Shown here: positions 48,960 through 58,898 of the stretch, one piece after another
Numbering within the stretch: position 1 is the stretch's first letter
Layout: each line of letters starts with the position of its first letter
Assembly: GCA_002356635.1 (NCBI GenBank)
Contig: CP023454.1
Span: 992,001-1,056,000, forward strand
Direction: 5' to 3'
Length of the DNA: 64,000 nt
Origin: Rhodobacteraceae bacterium QY30
Lineage (GTDB): Bacteria > Pseudomonadota > Alphaproteobacteria > Rhodobacterales > Rhodobacteraceae
Notes under the pieces: model-generated
What the model saw: the letters and a program-made list of their open reading frames with translations, nothing else
Databases searched by the model: none
Told to the model about the DNA's origin: nothing
Translations under genes and position numbers: made by a program

Positions 48960-48988
48960 GCCCCTGCCTGAACGGCGGGGGCTTTTCT
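48960..48988 (+). terminator. Terminator hairpin between riboswitch and metZ
   Basis: GCCCCTGCC (48960-48968) pairs with GGCGGGGGC (48974-48982) with one T-G wobble, followed by TTTTCT. It lies 22 bases after the SAM-II pseudoknot and 33 bases before the metZ start, so it could be the expression platform for transcription attenuation. Confidence 0.7.
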
Positions 48989-49020
48989 GTTGAACCGTCC
49001 CGACATTCACGGAGACCAGG

Positions 49021-50196
49021 ATGACTGACTGGAAGACGCGCACGAAACTGATCCATTCCGGCATCCGCCGCAGCCAGTATGGCGAGATGTCGGAAGCGAT
49101 CTTCCTGACGCAGGGCTTCGCCTATGACAGCGCCGAACAGGCCGAAGCCCGCTTCATCCAGGCCGGGCCGGACGAATTCATCTATGCGCGCTACGGCAAC
49201 CCCACCGTGCGGATGTTCGAAGAACGCATCGCCGCCATCGAAGGGACCGAGGACGCCTTCGCGACCGCCAGCGGCATGGCGGCGGTGAATGGCGCGCTGA
49301 CGGCGCTGGTGAAGGCGGGCGATCACATCGTCGCGGCGCGGGCGCTGTTCGGATCGTGCCTTTATGTGCTTGAGGTGCTGGCCCGCTTCGGGGTCGAGGT
49401 GACGCTGGTCGATGGCACGGATCTGGACCAGTGGCGCGCCGCGGTGCGGCCCGGCACGAAATGCGTGTTTCTGGAAAGCGTGTCGAACCCCACGCTCGAG
49501 GTCATCGACATCCGCAGCGTCTGCGACATCGCGCATGCCCATGGCGCGGTCGTCGTCGTGGACAACGTCTTTGCCACGCCCACCTATTCGCGCGCCGTGG
49601 AACTGGGCGCCGATGTGGTGGTCTATTCGACGACCAAGCACATCGACGGCGGCGGGCGCTGTCTGGGCGGCGTCGTCTGCGCAAGCCGCGACTATATCCG
49701 CAAGGTGCTGGAACCCTACATGAAGCACACGGGCGCCGCCATGTCGCCCTTCAACGCTTGGGTCATGCTGAAGGGGATGGAAACGCTGGACCTGCGGGTG
49801 AGGTCGCAGACCGCATCTGCACTGGCGGTGGCGCAGGCGCTGGAGGGCCATCCCAAGGTTGCCGCGATCAGCTATCCGGGGCTGCCGTCGCATCCGCACC
49901 ATGCGCTGGCCATGGAACAGATGGGCGCCGGCGGCACTGTCGTTACCTTCGAAATTGCGGGCGGCAAGGATGCTGCGTTCCGCTTCCTCAACGCGCTGCA
50001 GATCGTGACGATCTCGAACAACCTTGGGGATTCGAAGTCGATCATCACCCATCCCGCGACCACCACCCACCAGCGCCTGCCAGAAGACCAGAAGCAGCTT
50101 CTGGGCATCACACCGGGCCTTGTGCGATTGTCCTTGGGTCTTGAGGACACCGCCGACCTGATCGCCGATCTGTCGGCGGCGCTTGACGCAGCCTGA
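49021..50196 (+). CDS. metZ: O-succinylhomoserine sulfhydrylase MetZ
   Basis: PLP enzyme making homocysteine from O-succinylhomoserine and sulfide, the direct sulfhydrylation route to methionine. The 391 residues belong to the Cys/Met metabolism PLP family; the Schiff-base lysine is Lys206 in YSTTKHIDGGGR, and YARYGNPTVRMFEERIA and TISNNLGDSKSIITHPATTT are hallmarks. The start MTDWKTRTKLIHSGIRRSQYG is typical of MetZ. Controlled by the SAM-II element upstream. Confidence 0.95.
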   Translation: MTDWKTRTKLIHSGIRRSQYGEMSEAIFLTQGFAYDSAEQAEARFIQAGPDEFIYARYGNPTVRMFEERIAAIEGTEDAFATASGMAAVNGALTALVKAGDHIVAARALFGSCLYVLEVLARFGVEVTLVDGTDLDQWRAAVRPGTKCVFLESVSNPTLEVIDIRSVCDIAHAHGAVVVVDNVFATPTYSRAVELGADVVVYSTTKHIDGGGRCLGGVVCASRDYIRKVLEPYMKHTGAAMSPFNAWVMLKGMETLDLRVRSQTASALAVAQALEGHPKVAAISYPGLPSHPHHALAMEQMGAGGTVVTFEIAGGKDAAFRFLNALQIVTISNNLGDSKSIITHPATTTHQRLPEDQKQLLGITPGLVRLSLGLEDTADLIADLSAALDAA

Positions 50197-50217
50197 CCCT
50201 CGGGGCCGATCAAGGCT

Positions 50218-50241
50218 TGACCGGAGCCTGCGCTCCGGTCA
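50218..50241 (+). other. Perfect 10-base stem-loop between metZ and prfA
   Basis: TGACCGGAGC and GCTCCGGTCA pair perfectly around a CTGC loop. No T-run follows. It lies 12 bases before the prfA ATG, which has no clear ribosome site, so it may end metZ mRNA or affect prfA translation. Confidence 0.5.
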
Positions 50242-50253
50242 CATCCATTCACC

Positions 50254-51309
50254 ATGATCCCAGCCGAAAAACTCGACCAGATCCTTCGCCGCTTCGATTT
50301 CCTGGAAGCGAAGCTTGCCGCGGGTCCCGCCCCGGACGAGATCGCGGGCCTGTCGCGCGAATACGCCGACCTGAAGCCCGTGGTGGCCGAGATCAGCGCC
50401 TACCGGCAGGCCGAGGCTGATCTGGCCGAGGCCGAAGCGATGCTGTCGGACCCCGAGATGCGCGCGCTGGCCGAAGACGAGATCCCGGCGCTGAAGGCCC
50501 GGATCCCGGAAATGGAACAGGCGCTGCAAGTGGCGCTGCTGCCGAAGGACGCCGCCGATGCCCGGCCCGCGATCCTGGAAATCCGTCCCGGCACGGGGGG
50601 CGAGGAAGCGGCGTTGTTCGCGGGCGATCTGTTGCGGATGTACCAGCGCTTTGCCGAAAGCCAGGGCTGGCGGTTCCAGTTGCTGGACCTGTCGGAAACC
50701 GAACTGGGCGGGGTGAAGGAAGCCGTCGCCCGGATCGAGGGCGAGGGAGTCTTTGCGCGGCTGAAGTTCGAATCCGGTGTGCATCGCGTGCAGCGGGTGC
50801 CCGAGACGGAGGCGGGGGGGCGCATCCACACCTCGGCCGCGACCGTCGCCGTCCTGCCCGAGGCCGAAGAGGTCGACATCGACATCCCGGCCAGCGACAT
50901 CCGCATCGACACGATGCGCGCCAGCGGGGCGGGGGGGCAGCACGTGAACACCACCGATTCCGCCGTGCGGATCACCCACCTGCCGACCGGCATCGTCGTG
51001 ACCAGCAGCGAGAAATCCCAGCACCACAACCGCGCCAACGCCATGGCCGTCCTGCGCGCACGGCTTTACGATATCGAACGCGGCCGTGCGGCGGCGGAAC
51101 GCGCCGCCAGCCGCAAAAGCCAGGTGGGCAGCGGGGATCGAAGCGAACGTATCCGCACCTACAACTTCCCGCAGGGCCGGATGACGGACCATCGCATCAA
51201 CCTGACACTTTATTCGCTGGCGCAGATCATGGCGGGCGACCTGGGCGCAGTGGTCGCGGCGCTGGTCGCGCAGGACCAGGCCGACCGGCTGGCCGAGATG
51301 GAGGCATGA
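50254..51309 (+). CDS. prfA: Peptide chain release factor 1
   Basis: Reads UAA and UAG stop codons and triggers peptide release. The 351 residues have the catalytic GGQ at 227-229 ([17 protein letters not shown]), the [22 protein letters not shown]-type stretch before it and [17 protein letters not shown] after. The N-terminus [21 protein letters not shown] is normal, so the start is right although no ribosome site is visible before it. Overlaps prmC, which methylates this GGQ glutamine, by ATGA. Confidence 0.97.
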   Translation: MIPAEKLDQILRRFDFLEAKLAAGPAPDEIAGLSREYADLKPVVAEISAYRQAEADLAEAEAMLSDPEMRALAEDEIPALKARIPEMEQALQVALLPKDAADARPAILEIRPGTGGEEAALFAGDLLRMYQRFAESQGWRFQLLDLSETELGGVKEAVARIEGEGVFARLKFESGVHRVQRVPETEAGGRIHTSAATVAVLPEAEEVDIDIPASDIRIDTMRASGAGGQHVNTTDSAVRITHLPTGIVVTSSEKSQHHNRANAMAVLRARLYDIERGRAAAERAASRKSQVGSGDRSERIRTYNFPQGRMTDHRINLTLYSLAQIMAGDLGAVVAALVAQDQADRLAEMEA

Positions 51310-52145
51310 CGCGCGCCGCAGACGCGCTGCGGGACGCGGTCCGCCGACTGACCGAAGCGGGGATCGAGGACGCCCCCCGCGACGCCCGCCGCCTTCTGGC
51401 CCACGCGCTGGGGATGCCCGCAGAGCGTCTGACGCTGCACCTGCAAGACCCTCTCGGGGGTGCCGCCAATGCGGCCTTCGAGGCCGCCCTGTCGGCCCGG
51501 CTGGCGCGCCAGCCGGTGGCCCAGATCACCGGCGAACGGCTTTTCTGGGGCCGGAGTTTCCAGGTGACGCGCGATACGCTTGACCCCCGTCCCGAGACCG
51601 AAGTTCTGGTAGCCGCCGCCCTGGCGTTCCCGTTCAACCGTGTGCTGGACCTGGGCACGGGCACGGGCTGCATCCTGCTGTCCTTGCTGGCCGACCGTCC
51701 CGACGCGACCGGCCTGGGTGTCGATGTGTCACCGGCCGCGCTGGCGGTGGCAGCGGACAATGCCGCGCGGCTGTCGGTGACCGAACGGGTGGAGTTTCTG
51801 CTGTCGGACTGGTTCGCCGCCGTGTCCGGGCCGTTCGACCTGATCGTGTCGAACCCGCCCTATATCGCGGCCGACGAGATGGCTTCCCTGTCGCCCGAGG
51901 TCCGCGACTGGGAACCGCATCTGGCGCTGACGCCGGGTGGTGATGGGCTGGAAGCCTACCGCCGGATCACGGCGGGACTTTCCCCGCACCTTTGCCCCGC
52001 GGGGCGCGTGATCGTCGAGATCGGGCCGACGCAGGGCGCAGCGGTCGCCGCGATGTTCCGCGCGGCCGGTCTGGAGCAGGTGACTGTGCTGCCGGATCTG
52101 GATGGGCGCGACCGTTGCGTGGCGGGAACCCGGGGGCCGGCGTGA
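51306..52145 (+). CDS. prmC: Release factor glutamine N5-methyltransferase PrmC
   Basis: Methylates the GGQ glutamine of release factors. In 279 residues: an N-terminal helical domain ([13 protein letters not shown]), the SAM site [17 protein letters not shown] and the catalytic NPPY at 183-186 ([14 protein letters not shown]). Direct coupling to its substrate gene prfA is a classic arrangement. Confidence 0.96.
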   Translation: MTRAADALRDAVRRLTEAGIEDAPRDARRLLAHALGMPAERLTLHLQDPLGGAANAAFEAALSARLARQPVAQITGERLFWGRSFQVTRDTLDPRPETEVLVAAALAFPFNRVLDLGTGTGCILLSLLADRPDATGLGVDVSPAALAVAADNAARLSVTERVEFLLSDWFAAVSGPFDLIVSNPPYIAADEMASLSPEVRDWEPHLALTPGGDGLEAYRRITAGLSPHLCPAGRVIVEIGPTQGAAVAAMFRAAGLEQVTVLPDLDGRDRCVAGTRGPA

Positions 52146-52253
52146 ACGTTGTCCAGAGAAGGCCGCATCGGGCGTGGCCCGTGTGTCACTGTCATTCCAC
52201 AGCCCTTGCGGACCTCGACAAGGAAATTGTCCTTGCGCGACGAATCAACTTGT

Positions 52254-52297
52254 CACGGGCACGATCCCGTGTTTATTCGCCTGCGTGACGGGCGAAT
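52254..52297 (+). other. Two adjacent stem-loops in the DUF4167 leader
   Basis: CACGGG (52254) pairs with CCCGTG (52266), and ATTCGCC (52275) pairs with GGCGAAT (52291). They lie in the 269-base gap between prmC and the DUF4167 gene, which is AT-richer than its surroundings and holds no convincing gene. A third weaker pair is CAAGGA/TCCTTG near 52219-52235. Confidence 0.45.
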
Positions 52298-52414
52298 ATT
52301 TCAGACTGCCCGCATGCCCAGCCTTCAGACCTTGGGTTCCGCACTCCGGCCAGCTGCGCCGAAGCGAACCCGGCAGGGCCATCGAAGCCCAGAGCTCGGA
52401 TAAAAAAGAAACCT

Positions 52415-53365
52415 ATGAGATCGTCCAAGTCCCGTTCGCGTAACAAGTCGAACCGCCAGCGTTCGATGGGCAACATCGTCAACCGTGTGTTCGACAGTTC
52501 GGGCCCGGAAGGCAAGGTGCGCGGCACGCCGCAGCAGATCATCGACAAGTACCTGATGCTGGCGCGGGACGCCCAGCTGGGCAACGACCGCGTGGCCGAG
52601 CAGAATTTCCTGCAGCACGCCGAACACTACACCCGGATGCTGGGTGAGGCGCAGGTGGAGTTGCTGCGCGAACAGGCCGAGCGGCAAGGCCAGCAGGGCG
52701 GAAACGGCAACGGAATGCACGGCCAGCACGGCGGCGACCGCGGACAGCAGCGCGACCAGCGCCACCACGATCAACGCGGCCAGGACGATGAAGAACCGCA
52801 GCCCGACCTGCCGGCCTTCCTGACCAACATCTCCGCCGACGAAGGTCCGGGTCTGGTCGAGACGCCCGAAGCCGCGGCAAGACCCGAGGCGCCCCAGCGG
52901 CGCGAGCGCCGCGAGGATGACCGTCCGGGCGGTGAGCGCCACGGCGGCGACCGTCAGGGTGGTGGCGAACGTCAGGGCGGGGAGCGTCACTCCGACCGCC
53001 AGGGCGGAGAGCGCCGCGACCGCAACGAACGCCGAAACCGCCCCGACCGGAATGAACGGAAGGAGCGGACCGTTGCGCCCACCGCCGGAGGTGACGCGGC
53101 GCCCGAAGCCGCCCCGAAGGCCGCACCCGAAGCTAGCGCCGCACCGGATCTGTTCCAGGCCCCGCCGCTTCCCGAAAGCCCCATGCCCGAGCGCAGCGCG
53201 CCCGCGCCCGAAGCGTCCATCCCGCAGGATGCCGCGGTCGCCAGTCCGGAAACCCCTACGCCCGCAGGGGATGTAACGCCCAAGCCGGCCCGCGCCCCGC
53301 GCAAGCCGCGTGCCCCCAAGGCGCCGAAGCCCACGGGCGAGGCCGAAGGCGAAGGCGAAGGCTGA
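52415..53365 (+). CDS. DUF4167 domain protein
   Basis: A 316-residue protein with the conserved DUF4167 N-terminus (SMGNIVNRVFDSSGPEGKVRG, TPQQIIDKYLMLARDAQLGND, then NFLQHAEHYTRML), about residues 17-85. The rest is low-complexity: Gly/Gln/Arg-rich in the middle (GGERHGGDRQGG-like repeats) and Pro/Ala/Lys-rich at the end. The basic, disordered make-up suggests RNA or nucleic-acid contacts, but function is unknown. It often follows prfA-prmC in alphaproteobacteria. Confidence 0.9.
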   Translation: MRSSKSRSRNKSNRQRSMGNIVNRVFDSSGPEGKVRGTPQQIIDKYLMLARDAQLGNDRVAEQNFLQHAEHYTRMLGEAQVELLREQAERQGQQGGNGNGMHGQHGGDRGQQRDQRHHDQRGQDDEEPQPDLPAFLTNISADEGPGLVETPEAAARPEAPQRRERREDDRPGGERHGGDRQGGGERQGGERHSDRQGGERRDRNERRNRPDRNERKERTVAPTAGGDAAPEAAPKAAPEASAAPDLFQAPPLPESPMPERSAPAPEASIPQDAAVASPETPTPAGDVTPKPARAPRKPRAPKAPKPTGEAEGEGEG

Positions 53366-53391
53366 GAGAGCTTCAGGCCCCCGCCGGCGCA

Positions 53392-54234
53392 TCAGCCGGC
53401 GGCGACGGCCCTTGCCAGCGCGCAGAACCGCTCGATGTCGATTTCTTCGGCCCGGGCGGTCGGGGGAATTCCCGCAGCCAGTAGCTTGGCCTCGATCTCC
53501 GGAGCGACGCCCTTCAGGCTGGCCCGCAGCATCTTCCGCCGCTGGTTGAACCCGGCGGCGACGATCCGGCCAAGGATCGCCGGGTCGGCGGGAAACCGGG
53601 GCGCCGGCAGGGCGGTCAGGTGAACAACGGCCGAGTGGATCTTCGGCGGCGGCGTAAAAGCCTCGGGCGGAAGGGTCATGACGATCCGGGCCTCGCAGCG
53701 CCACTGGGCCAGGATGGCCAGACGGCCGTAAGCCTTGGATCCCGGTTTCGCCACGATCCTTTCGGCCACTTCCTTCTGGAACATCAAGGTCAGGCTGGAC
53801 CAGACGGGCGGCCAGATGGCCGGGGTCAGCCAACGCACCAGAAGTTCGGTCCCGACATTGTAGGGCAGGTTCGCCACCACCTTGATGGGCGGTGTCAGAT
53901 GCGCCAGCGGATCGATCTCCAGCGCGTCGCCGTTGATGACCTCCAGCCGGTCGGGATAGGCGGCGCCGATTTCGGCCAGCGCAGGCAGGCAGCGCGCATC
54001 CTTCTCGACCGCCAGCACCCTCCGCGCGCCTTCCGCCAGCAGTCCCCGGGTCAGGCCGCCCGGTCCGGGCCCCACCTCCAGCACGTCGGCCGCGCGCAGG
54101 TCACCCGCCGCGCGGGCAATCTTGGCGGTCAGATTCAGGTCCAGCAGGAAGTTTTGCCCCAACGCCTTTTTCGCCGAAAGCTCATGGGTTGCGATCACCT
54201 CGCGCAGGGGCGGCAGGCCGTCGATGGTGCTCAT
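53392..54234 (-). CDS. rsmA: 16S rRNA dimethyladenosine transferase RsmA (KsgA)
   Basis: Dimethylates A1518 and A1519 of 16S rRNA late in 30S assembly. The 280 residues include [19 protein letters not shown], the SAM loop [21 protein letters not shown] and the catalytic [11 protein letters not shown]. It is the last gene of the lptF-lptG-lptD-surA-pdxA-rsmA series and converges on the DUF4167 gene; an 8-base stem-loop (CCGCCGGC/GCCGGCGG, 53381-53402) spans its stop codon. Confidence 0.96.
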   Translation of the reverse strand: MSTIDGLPPLREVIATHELSAKKALGQNFLLDLNLTAKIARAAGDLRAADVLEVGPGPGGLTRGLLAEGARRVLAVEKDARCLPALAEIGAAYPDRLEVINGDALEIDPLAHLTPPIKVVANLPYNVGTELLVRWLTPAIWPPVWSSLTLMFQKEVAERIVAKPGSKAYGRLAILAQWRCEARIVMTLPPEAFTPPPKIHSAVVHLTALPAPRFPADPAILGRIVAAGFNQRRKMLRASLKGVAPEIEAKLLAAGIPPTARAEEIDIERFCALARAVAAG

Positions 54235-54319
54235 GCTATACTCATCTGCGAAAAATGCGCCGGCCCGAGGTGCCTCGAGGACGGCCCTGGCGAGCGTATC
54301 CGGGCAAAGAAGGCCGGAG

Positions 54320-55336
54320 TCAACGCGCGGCGGCGCCGGCCCGGGCGCGGCGGCGGGCCATCGAACCCGCCATGCGCAGCGCGGCGATCAGGCTGTCGGG
54401 GTCGGCCAAGTCGCGGCCGGCGATGTCGAAGGCGGTGCCGTGGTCGGGTGAGGTGCGGATGAACGGCAGGCCCAGCGTCAGGTTCACGCCGCCGGAAAAG
54501 TCGATGGTCTTGATCGGGATCAGCGCCTGATCGTGGTACATGCAGATCGCCGCATCGTAGCGGGCACGGGCGGCGGCATGGAACATGGTGTCGGCGGAAA
54601 GGGGACCGGCCAGGTTGAAACGCTCGCCGCGCAGGGCAGCGATGACGGGTTCGATGACCTCGATTTCTTCGCGCCCCATGGTTCCGCCTTCCCCGGCATG
54701 GGGATTAACGCCCGCGACCGCCAGCCGCGGCCGCGCCAGCCCGAAATCGCGGCGGAGCGCGGCATCGGTGATCCGGATCGTCTGCTCCAGAAGCGCGGGT
54801 GTCAGTTCCTGCGGCACTGCGGCCAGGGGAATGTGGATCGTCACCGGGACAACCCGCAGTTCATCACAGGCCAGCATCATGACGACGTGGTCGACGCCGG
54901 CCAGATGCGCCAGGTATTCCGTGTGACCCGGGAAGGCGAAGTTCGCGCCGTCCTTCAGGGCCTTCTTGTGGATCGGCGCTGTGCACAGGGCCGAGGCCGC
55001 GCCCGACTGCACCAGTTCGACACCACGCGCGATCACGGCGATGACCGAGGCCGCGTTTTCCGGGCTGGGCTCACCGGGACGGGCCGGTGCAGGGAAATCG
55101 TGGCGCAGGACCGGCAGGGTATCGGGGGCCACTCGGGCGCAGTCGGCCGGGTCCGAGATCGCCGCCCAGCGGCTGTCGGGCGGCAAGTGGGCCGGATCCC
55201 CGATCCAGAAGAAGGGCAGGTCACGGCCGAGGCTCAGCCGTGCCTTGACCGCCAGTTCGGGGCCGATCCCGGACGGCTCGCCGCAGGTCAGCGCGACGGG
55301 CGGCGGCAGGGCCTCAGGGCCGACGGATGAGGGCAT
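54320..55336 (-). CDS. pdxA: 4-hydroxythreonine-4-phosphate dehydrogenase PdxA
   Basis: Oxidises 4-phosphohydroxythreonine in the DXP-dependent route to pyridoxal phosphate. The 338 residues show [17 protein letters not shown] at the start, [43 protein letters not shown] and [15 protein letters not shown] with the metal-binding histidines. It overlaps surA by 23 bases, a common arrangement. Confidence 0.96.
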   Translation of the reverse strand: MPSSVGPEALPPPVALTCGEPSGIGPELAVKARLSLGRDLPFFWIGDPAHLPPDSRWAAISDPADCARVAPDTLPVLRHDFPAPARPGEPSPENAASVIAVIARGVELVQSGAASALCTAPIHKKALKDGANFAFPGHTEYLAHLAGVDHVVMMLACDELRVVPVTIHIPLAAVPQELTPALLEQTIRITDAALRRDFGLARPRLAVAGVNPHAGEGGTMGREEIEVIEPVIAALRGERFNLAGPLSADTMFHAAARARYDAAICMYHDQALIPIKTIDFSGGVNLTLGLPFIRTSPDHGTAFDIAGRDLADPDSLIAALRMAGSMARRRARAGAAAR

Positions 55337-56633
55337 TGGCCTTCAACTCGGCAAGATAGGCATCGGCCGTATCCCCGAGCTTGCGGTTCAGAAGTTCGGC
55401 CCGCACCACTTCGCGCGACGGCCCCTTCGCGAAACCGGCATCCTCGTTGATCCGCGGGGCTTCGGGATCGGGGGCGCCTTGCGGGGCCGGGGCTTGAAGG
55501 GCGCTGGTCGCGGTGCGTTTGCACAGCATCAGGAGAACCAGCGCATTGCCCCGCACCAGCGCGGTCGAGGCTTCGTTTTCGTCCAGTTTCGCCAGTTCGG
55601 CCGCCACATCGCGCGGAACGCGCGAGAGGGCCTCGGTCTTGCGTTGCAGCTGGTTGGCCGGCAGGCCGCGCGCCGCGGTGTAGAGCATGTCGCAACTGTC
55701 GGCGCGGGCCAGGATTCCGGCAGCTTCGGTCCGGGCTTCGGCGCTGCCGCCACCGGGCAGCAGAAGTTCGGCGTAATCCACGGTGATCTGGTTCGGGTCG
55801 ACCTTGTCGCCGCCGTCCTTCAGAGCGCGCAGCTGGAACACCGCAATGCCTTCGGGAACGCGGACCGGCTGGGTGACGTCGCCGGGGCGCATCTGCATCA
55901 AGGGGCCGCGCGCCTCGGTCGGCAGGTTGGTCAGGGGGATCCAGCCGATCTGGCCGCCCGCGTCACGCGACGGGGCCGAGGAATACTTCCGCGCCAGCCG
56001 GGCGAATTCGGCCTGCGACATGCCACCTTCGGCCAGTTCGCGGGCACGCCGGCTGGCCAGGTGGCCATACTTGCCGGTCATCGGCAGGATGATTTCCGAC
56101 ACAAGCACCTGCGGCCCGGCGCCGCGGTTTTCGGTGACCGACATCGCCCGGTCGATTTCCGCGTCCGAGACGGTCAGCTTTTCGGCATAGCGGGCGCGGA
56201 TCAATTCGCGCCAGACAAGGCCCGCCTCGACGAAGTCGCGGAACGTCTCGGCCTCGACCCCGCCCTGAGCCAGGGCGGCGACGAACTGCTCGGCCGTCAG
56301 GTTCGCGCGTGAGGCGAATTCGGTCATCCCGGCCTTGATCTGGTCGGGCGTGGCGCGGATGCCGGCCTGTCTGGCGGCATCCAGGCGCAGGCGGTCCTCG
56401 ATCAGGCCCTTCTCGGCTTCAACCTTCGGATCGCCCGGCGCGCCAAGAAGCGCCATGAACCGCGCCCGCTGTTCGATTTCATAGTTCGAGACGGCCCGGT
56501 CATTGACATAAAGCGCGGCCGCATAGGGGCTTCCCTGGGCCATGACGGGCGCCGGCATTCCCCCAAGGGACAGGGTCGTGGCAAGGCACAGGGCCGAAAG
56601 CCGGGTCAGAAGGCGGGTAGGTCTGATCATCAT
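55314..56633 (-). CDS. surA: Periplasmic peptidyl-prolyl isomerase/chaperone SurA
   Basis: Escorts outer-membrane proteins such as LptD to BamA. The 439-residue precursor has a signal peptide ending PAPVMA, an N-terminal chaperone domain (VNDRAVSNYEIEQRARFM) and a parvulin domain (about 170-275, VLVSEIILPMTG and YSSAPSRDAGGQIGWIPL), then a C-terminal helix region. It follows lptD, its main client, by 69 bases. Confidence 0.9.
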   Translation of the reverse strand: MMIRPTRLLTRLSALCLATTLSLGGMPAPVMAQGSPYAAALYVNDRAVSNYEIEQRARFMALLGAPGDPKVEAEKGLIEDRLRLDAARQAGIRATPDQIKAGMTEFASRANLTAEQFVAALAQGGVEAETFRDFVEAGLVWRELIRARYAEKLTVSDAEIDRAMSVTENRGAGPQVLVSEIILPMTGKYGHLASRRARELAEGGMSQAEFARLARKYSSAPSRDAGGQIGWIPLTNLPTEARGPLMQMRPGDVTQPVRVPEGIAVFQLRALKDGGDKVDPNQITVDYAELLLPGGGSAEARTEAAGILARADSCDMLYTAARGLPANQLQRKTEALSRVPRDVAAELAKLDENEASTALVRGNALVLLMLCKRTATSALQAPAPQGAPDPEAPRINEDAGFAKGPSREVVRAELLNRKLGDTADAYLAELKANALIRRP

Positions 56634-56702
56634 CTGTCGGTCTGCTCTTGGTCTTGTCTCGGTGCGCGGGCGCTGCGGCGGCGATGCTGTCGGGGTGTCG
56701 GG

Positions 56703-58898
56703 CTAGCGGGCGCAAGCCCGGCGATAACTGCGGCCATCCCTGCCGGTTCCGAAGCCGTTCAGCACCACCGAAAGATCGAAGGCCGTGGTCGGCTGCACAC
56801 TAGTCGAGGATGTGAAACGACGCGAGAGGGAAAGATCGACCGCGACGCATTCATTGCGGTAGCCCAGTCCCAGCCCTGCGCGGGTGGCACGCTCGGCGGT
56901 GAAGTCGTAGCGGCCCTCGGCCAGGCCGCGCCAGCCGTCGGTGATCTGCCACCCGGCGTCGAAGGCCACTTCCGACGTGGGGTCGGGACGGGATTCGACC
57001 GGGTCGGCCACCATCCAGATGTAGCTGGCCCCCAGATCGAGGCGCTGATCCGTGTAGGCCAGCCTGAGTTCGTTCTTGGTGAATTCGAAACCGTCGTCGA
57101 ACAGGGCGCGGTTGGTCAGGGACACGCCATCGGCCCGCGCGATCTGGGTGGCCACGATCCAGTCCGACATCTTGCCCGCCAGCCCCGATCCGGTGCTGAA
57201 CTGGCCCAGATCCTGCGCCCGAAGCACCCGGCCCGCCGTGATGCCGATCGACCAGCCGGCGGGATCGTAGCGCGTCCAGTTGACGCCGACATTGGCGCGG
57301 AAGCCGCGTTCGATCGCATCCGCCCCCGGAAAGCGGCTGAGTGAGAAGAGGTTACCTTCGTCCAGTTCGACCAGCAGGCTGTCCTCGTTCGGGACCGAGG
57401 TTCGGCGCTCGGGTGCCCAGACCAGCTGCACGATCGGTTCGATCACCTGCGACGCCCCGCCGGGGCCGCCGCTGCGCATCCAGGGCCAGCGCAGCTCGAC
57501 CGCCGTCACGGGGGTGATGCGGGTAACGGTGCCGGGGTAGGCGGCATCCTGGCCGATGGCGTAGACATCCGCCGTCACCGCAAGCAGGCCGGAAACCGCC
57601 AGTCCGCCGTCGCTGATCCAGTTGCGCCGCCAGTCGGCCCGCGCCGTGGCCCGCGCGACATCGCGCCCGTCGGTGACACCGTCGCCATTGGCGTCGACAT
57701 CCACATCCGACGCACGGCGATGGCTATGGGTCTGCAAGGTGAAGCCGCCCTGGCCGCCCAGGATCTCGGGGCGGAAGCGGCGGTGGAAGGTCAGGTCGCC
57801 CACCAGCGTCGGCAGGACGGCGTTGTCCTCGCCGGCGCGAATCGAGCGGTAGTTGCCGAGGCTGGCGAAAAAGGTCTCGTTCCGGCGGGTCCGCTCGATC
57901 TGGAAGCCGGTGCGAAGGCGGTCATCGTCGCTGATCCCGTAGTCCAGCAGGTAGGCCGGGTCCGAAACAAGCTCGACGTCGAAGGTCAGCTTGAAGTCGC
58001 GGGGCAGCAGGAAGGCGCCGGTGCCGAACAGGTAGCCCCGCGTACCATCGGGACGGATCCGGTCCTGCGCGAAGGAGCCGTTGAACTCGATCTCGCCCGT
58101 GGCGAAGGCCTGGCGGTAGCGGGCCGCCAGGCTGCGGCCACCCTTGGTGGAGACGTAGGGCGTCAGCGTCACGTCGCGGCTGTCGCCCAGGGTGATGAAA
58201 TAGGGCAGCTTCAACCCCACACCCAGCGCCGAGGTCGAGCGGATCGCGGGCACCAGGAACCCGGTCGAGCGGTCCAGCGTCGGGTCCGGCATCCGCAGGC
58301 GCGGAATGTAGAACACCGGAACGCCCCCGATGCGGAACTGCGCGTTGTCGAAGTAAAGCTGGCGCGCCTCCTGGTCGTGCAGCACCCGCCGGGCGCGGAT
58401 TTCCCACAAGGGCCGCGGGTTCGACGCGCAGACCTGGCACGAGGAGGCCACCACCTTGGTCATCCGGGTATAGCGCCCCGAGACGCGGGCCAGTTCGTTC
58501 GCGGCGATCTGAAGCTGGTCGTTCAGGACGACACGCGCCGATTGCAGCACGCCCTCGCGCAGGTCGCTGGACAAAAGCGCGCTGTCGGCGACCATCGTCG
58601 TTCCGGTGCCTTCGGTCAGGGCGATCGGGCCCTCGATGCTCAGCCGGTCGGTCGACTGGTCGTAGACGATGCGCCGCGCCCGCAGCCGCGCGCCCTTGTA
58701 CAACACCTCGACCGTGCCTTCGGCAACCAGGGTGTTGTCACCGTTGATGAACACCCGGTCGGCCACCAGCGTGGCCGCGTCCTGGGCCAGGCCCGGTGCC
58801 GGCCAGGCAAGCGACAGTGCCAGGGCCAGGGCGGCCGCCGCACGCAGGCCGCGACGCGCAGGGGATTGGCAGAAACGGGGGGCGGGGTGGCGGCGCAT
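56703..58898 (-). CDS. lptD: LPS-assembly protein LptD
   Basis: Outer-membrane beta-barrel that with LptE inserts LPS into the outer leaflet. The 731-residue precursor has a signal peptide (cleavage near GLA), an N-terminal OstA/jelly-roll domain (VADRVFINGDNTLVAEGTVE) and the large barrel. Cysteines occur as a CxxC in SSCQVCASN and near the C-terminus (RNECVAVD, RRACAR), suitable for the disulfides that control LptD assembly. The ATG overlaps the lptG stop (TGATG). Confidence 0.94.
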   Translation of the reverse strand: MRRHPAPRFCQSPARRGLRAAAALALALSLAWPAPGLAQDAATLVADRVFINGDNTLVAEGTVEVLYKGARLRARRIVYDQSTDRLSIEGPIALTEGTGTTMVADSALLSSDLREGVLQSARVVLNDQLQIAANELARVSGRYTRMTKVVASSCQVCASNPRPLWEIRARRVLHDQEARQLYFDNAQFRIGGVPVFYIPRLRMPDPTLDRSTGFLVPAIRSTSALGVGLKLPYFITLGDSRDVTLTPYVSTKGGRSLAARYRQAFATGEIEFNGSFAQDRIRPDGTRGYLFGTGAFLLPRDFKLTFDVELVSDPAYLLDYGISDDDRLRTGFQIERTRRNETFFASLGNYRSIRAGEDNAVLPTLVGDLTFHRRFRPEILGGQGGFTLQTHSHRRASDVDVDANGDGVTDGRDVARATARADWRRNWISDGGLAVSGLLAVTADVYAIGQDAAYPGTVTRITPVTAVELRWPWMRSGGPGGASQVIEPIVQLVWAPERRTSVPNEDSLLVELDEGNLFSLSRFPGADAIERGFRANVGVNWTRYDPAGWSIGITAGRVLRAQDLGQFSTGSGLAGKMSDWIVATQIARADGVSLTNRALFDDGFEFTKNELRLAYTDQRLDLGASYIWMVADPVESRPDPTSEVAFDAGWQITDGWRGLAEGRYDFTAERATRAGLGLGYRNECVAVDLSLSRRFTSSTSVQPTTAFDLSVVLNGFGTGRDGRSYRRACAR

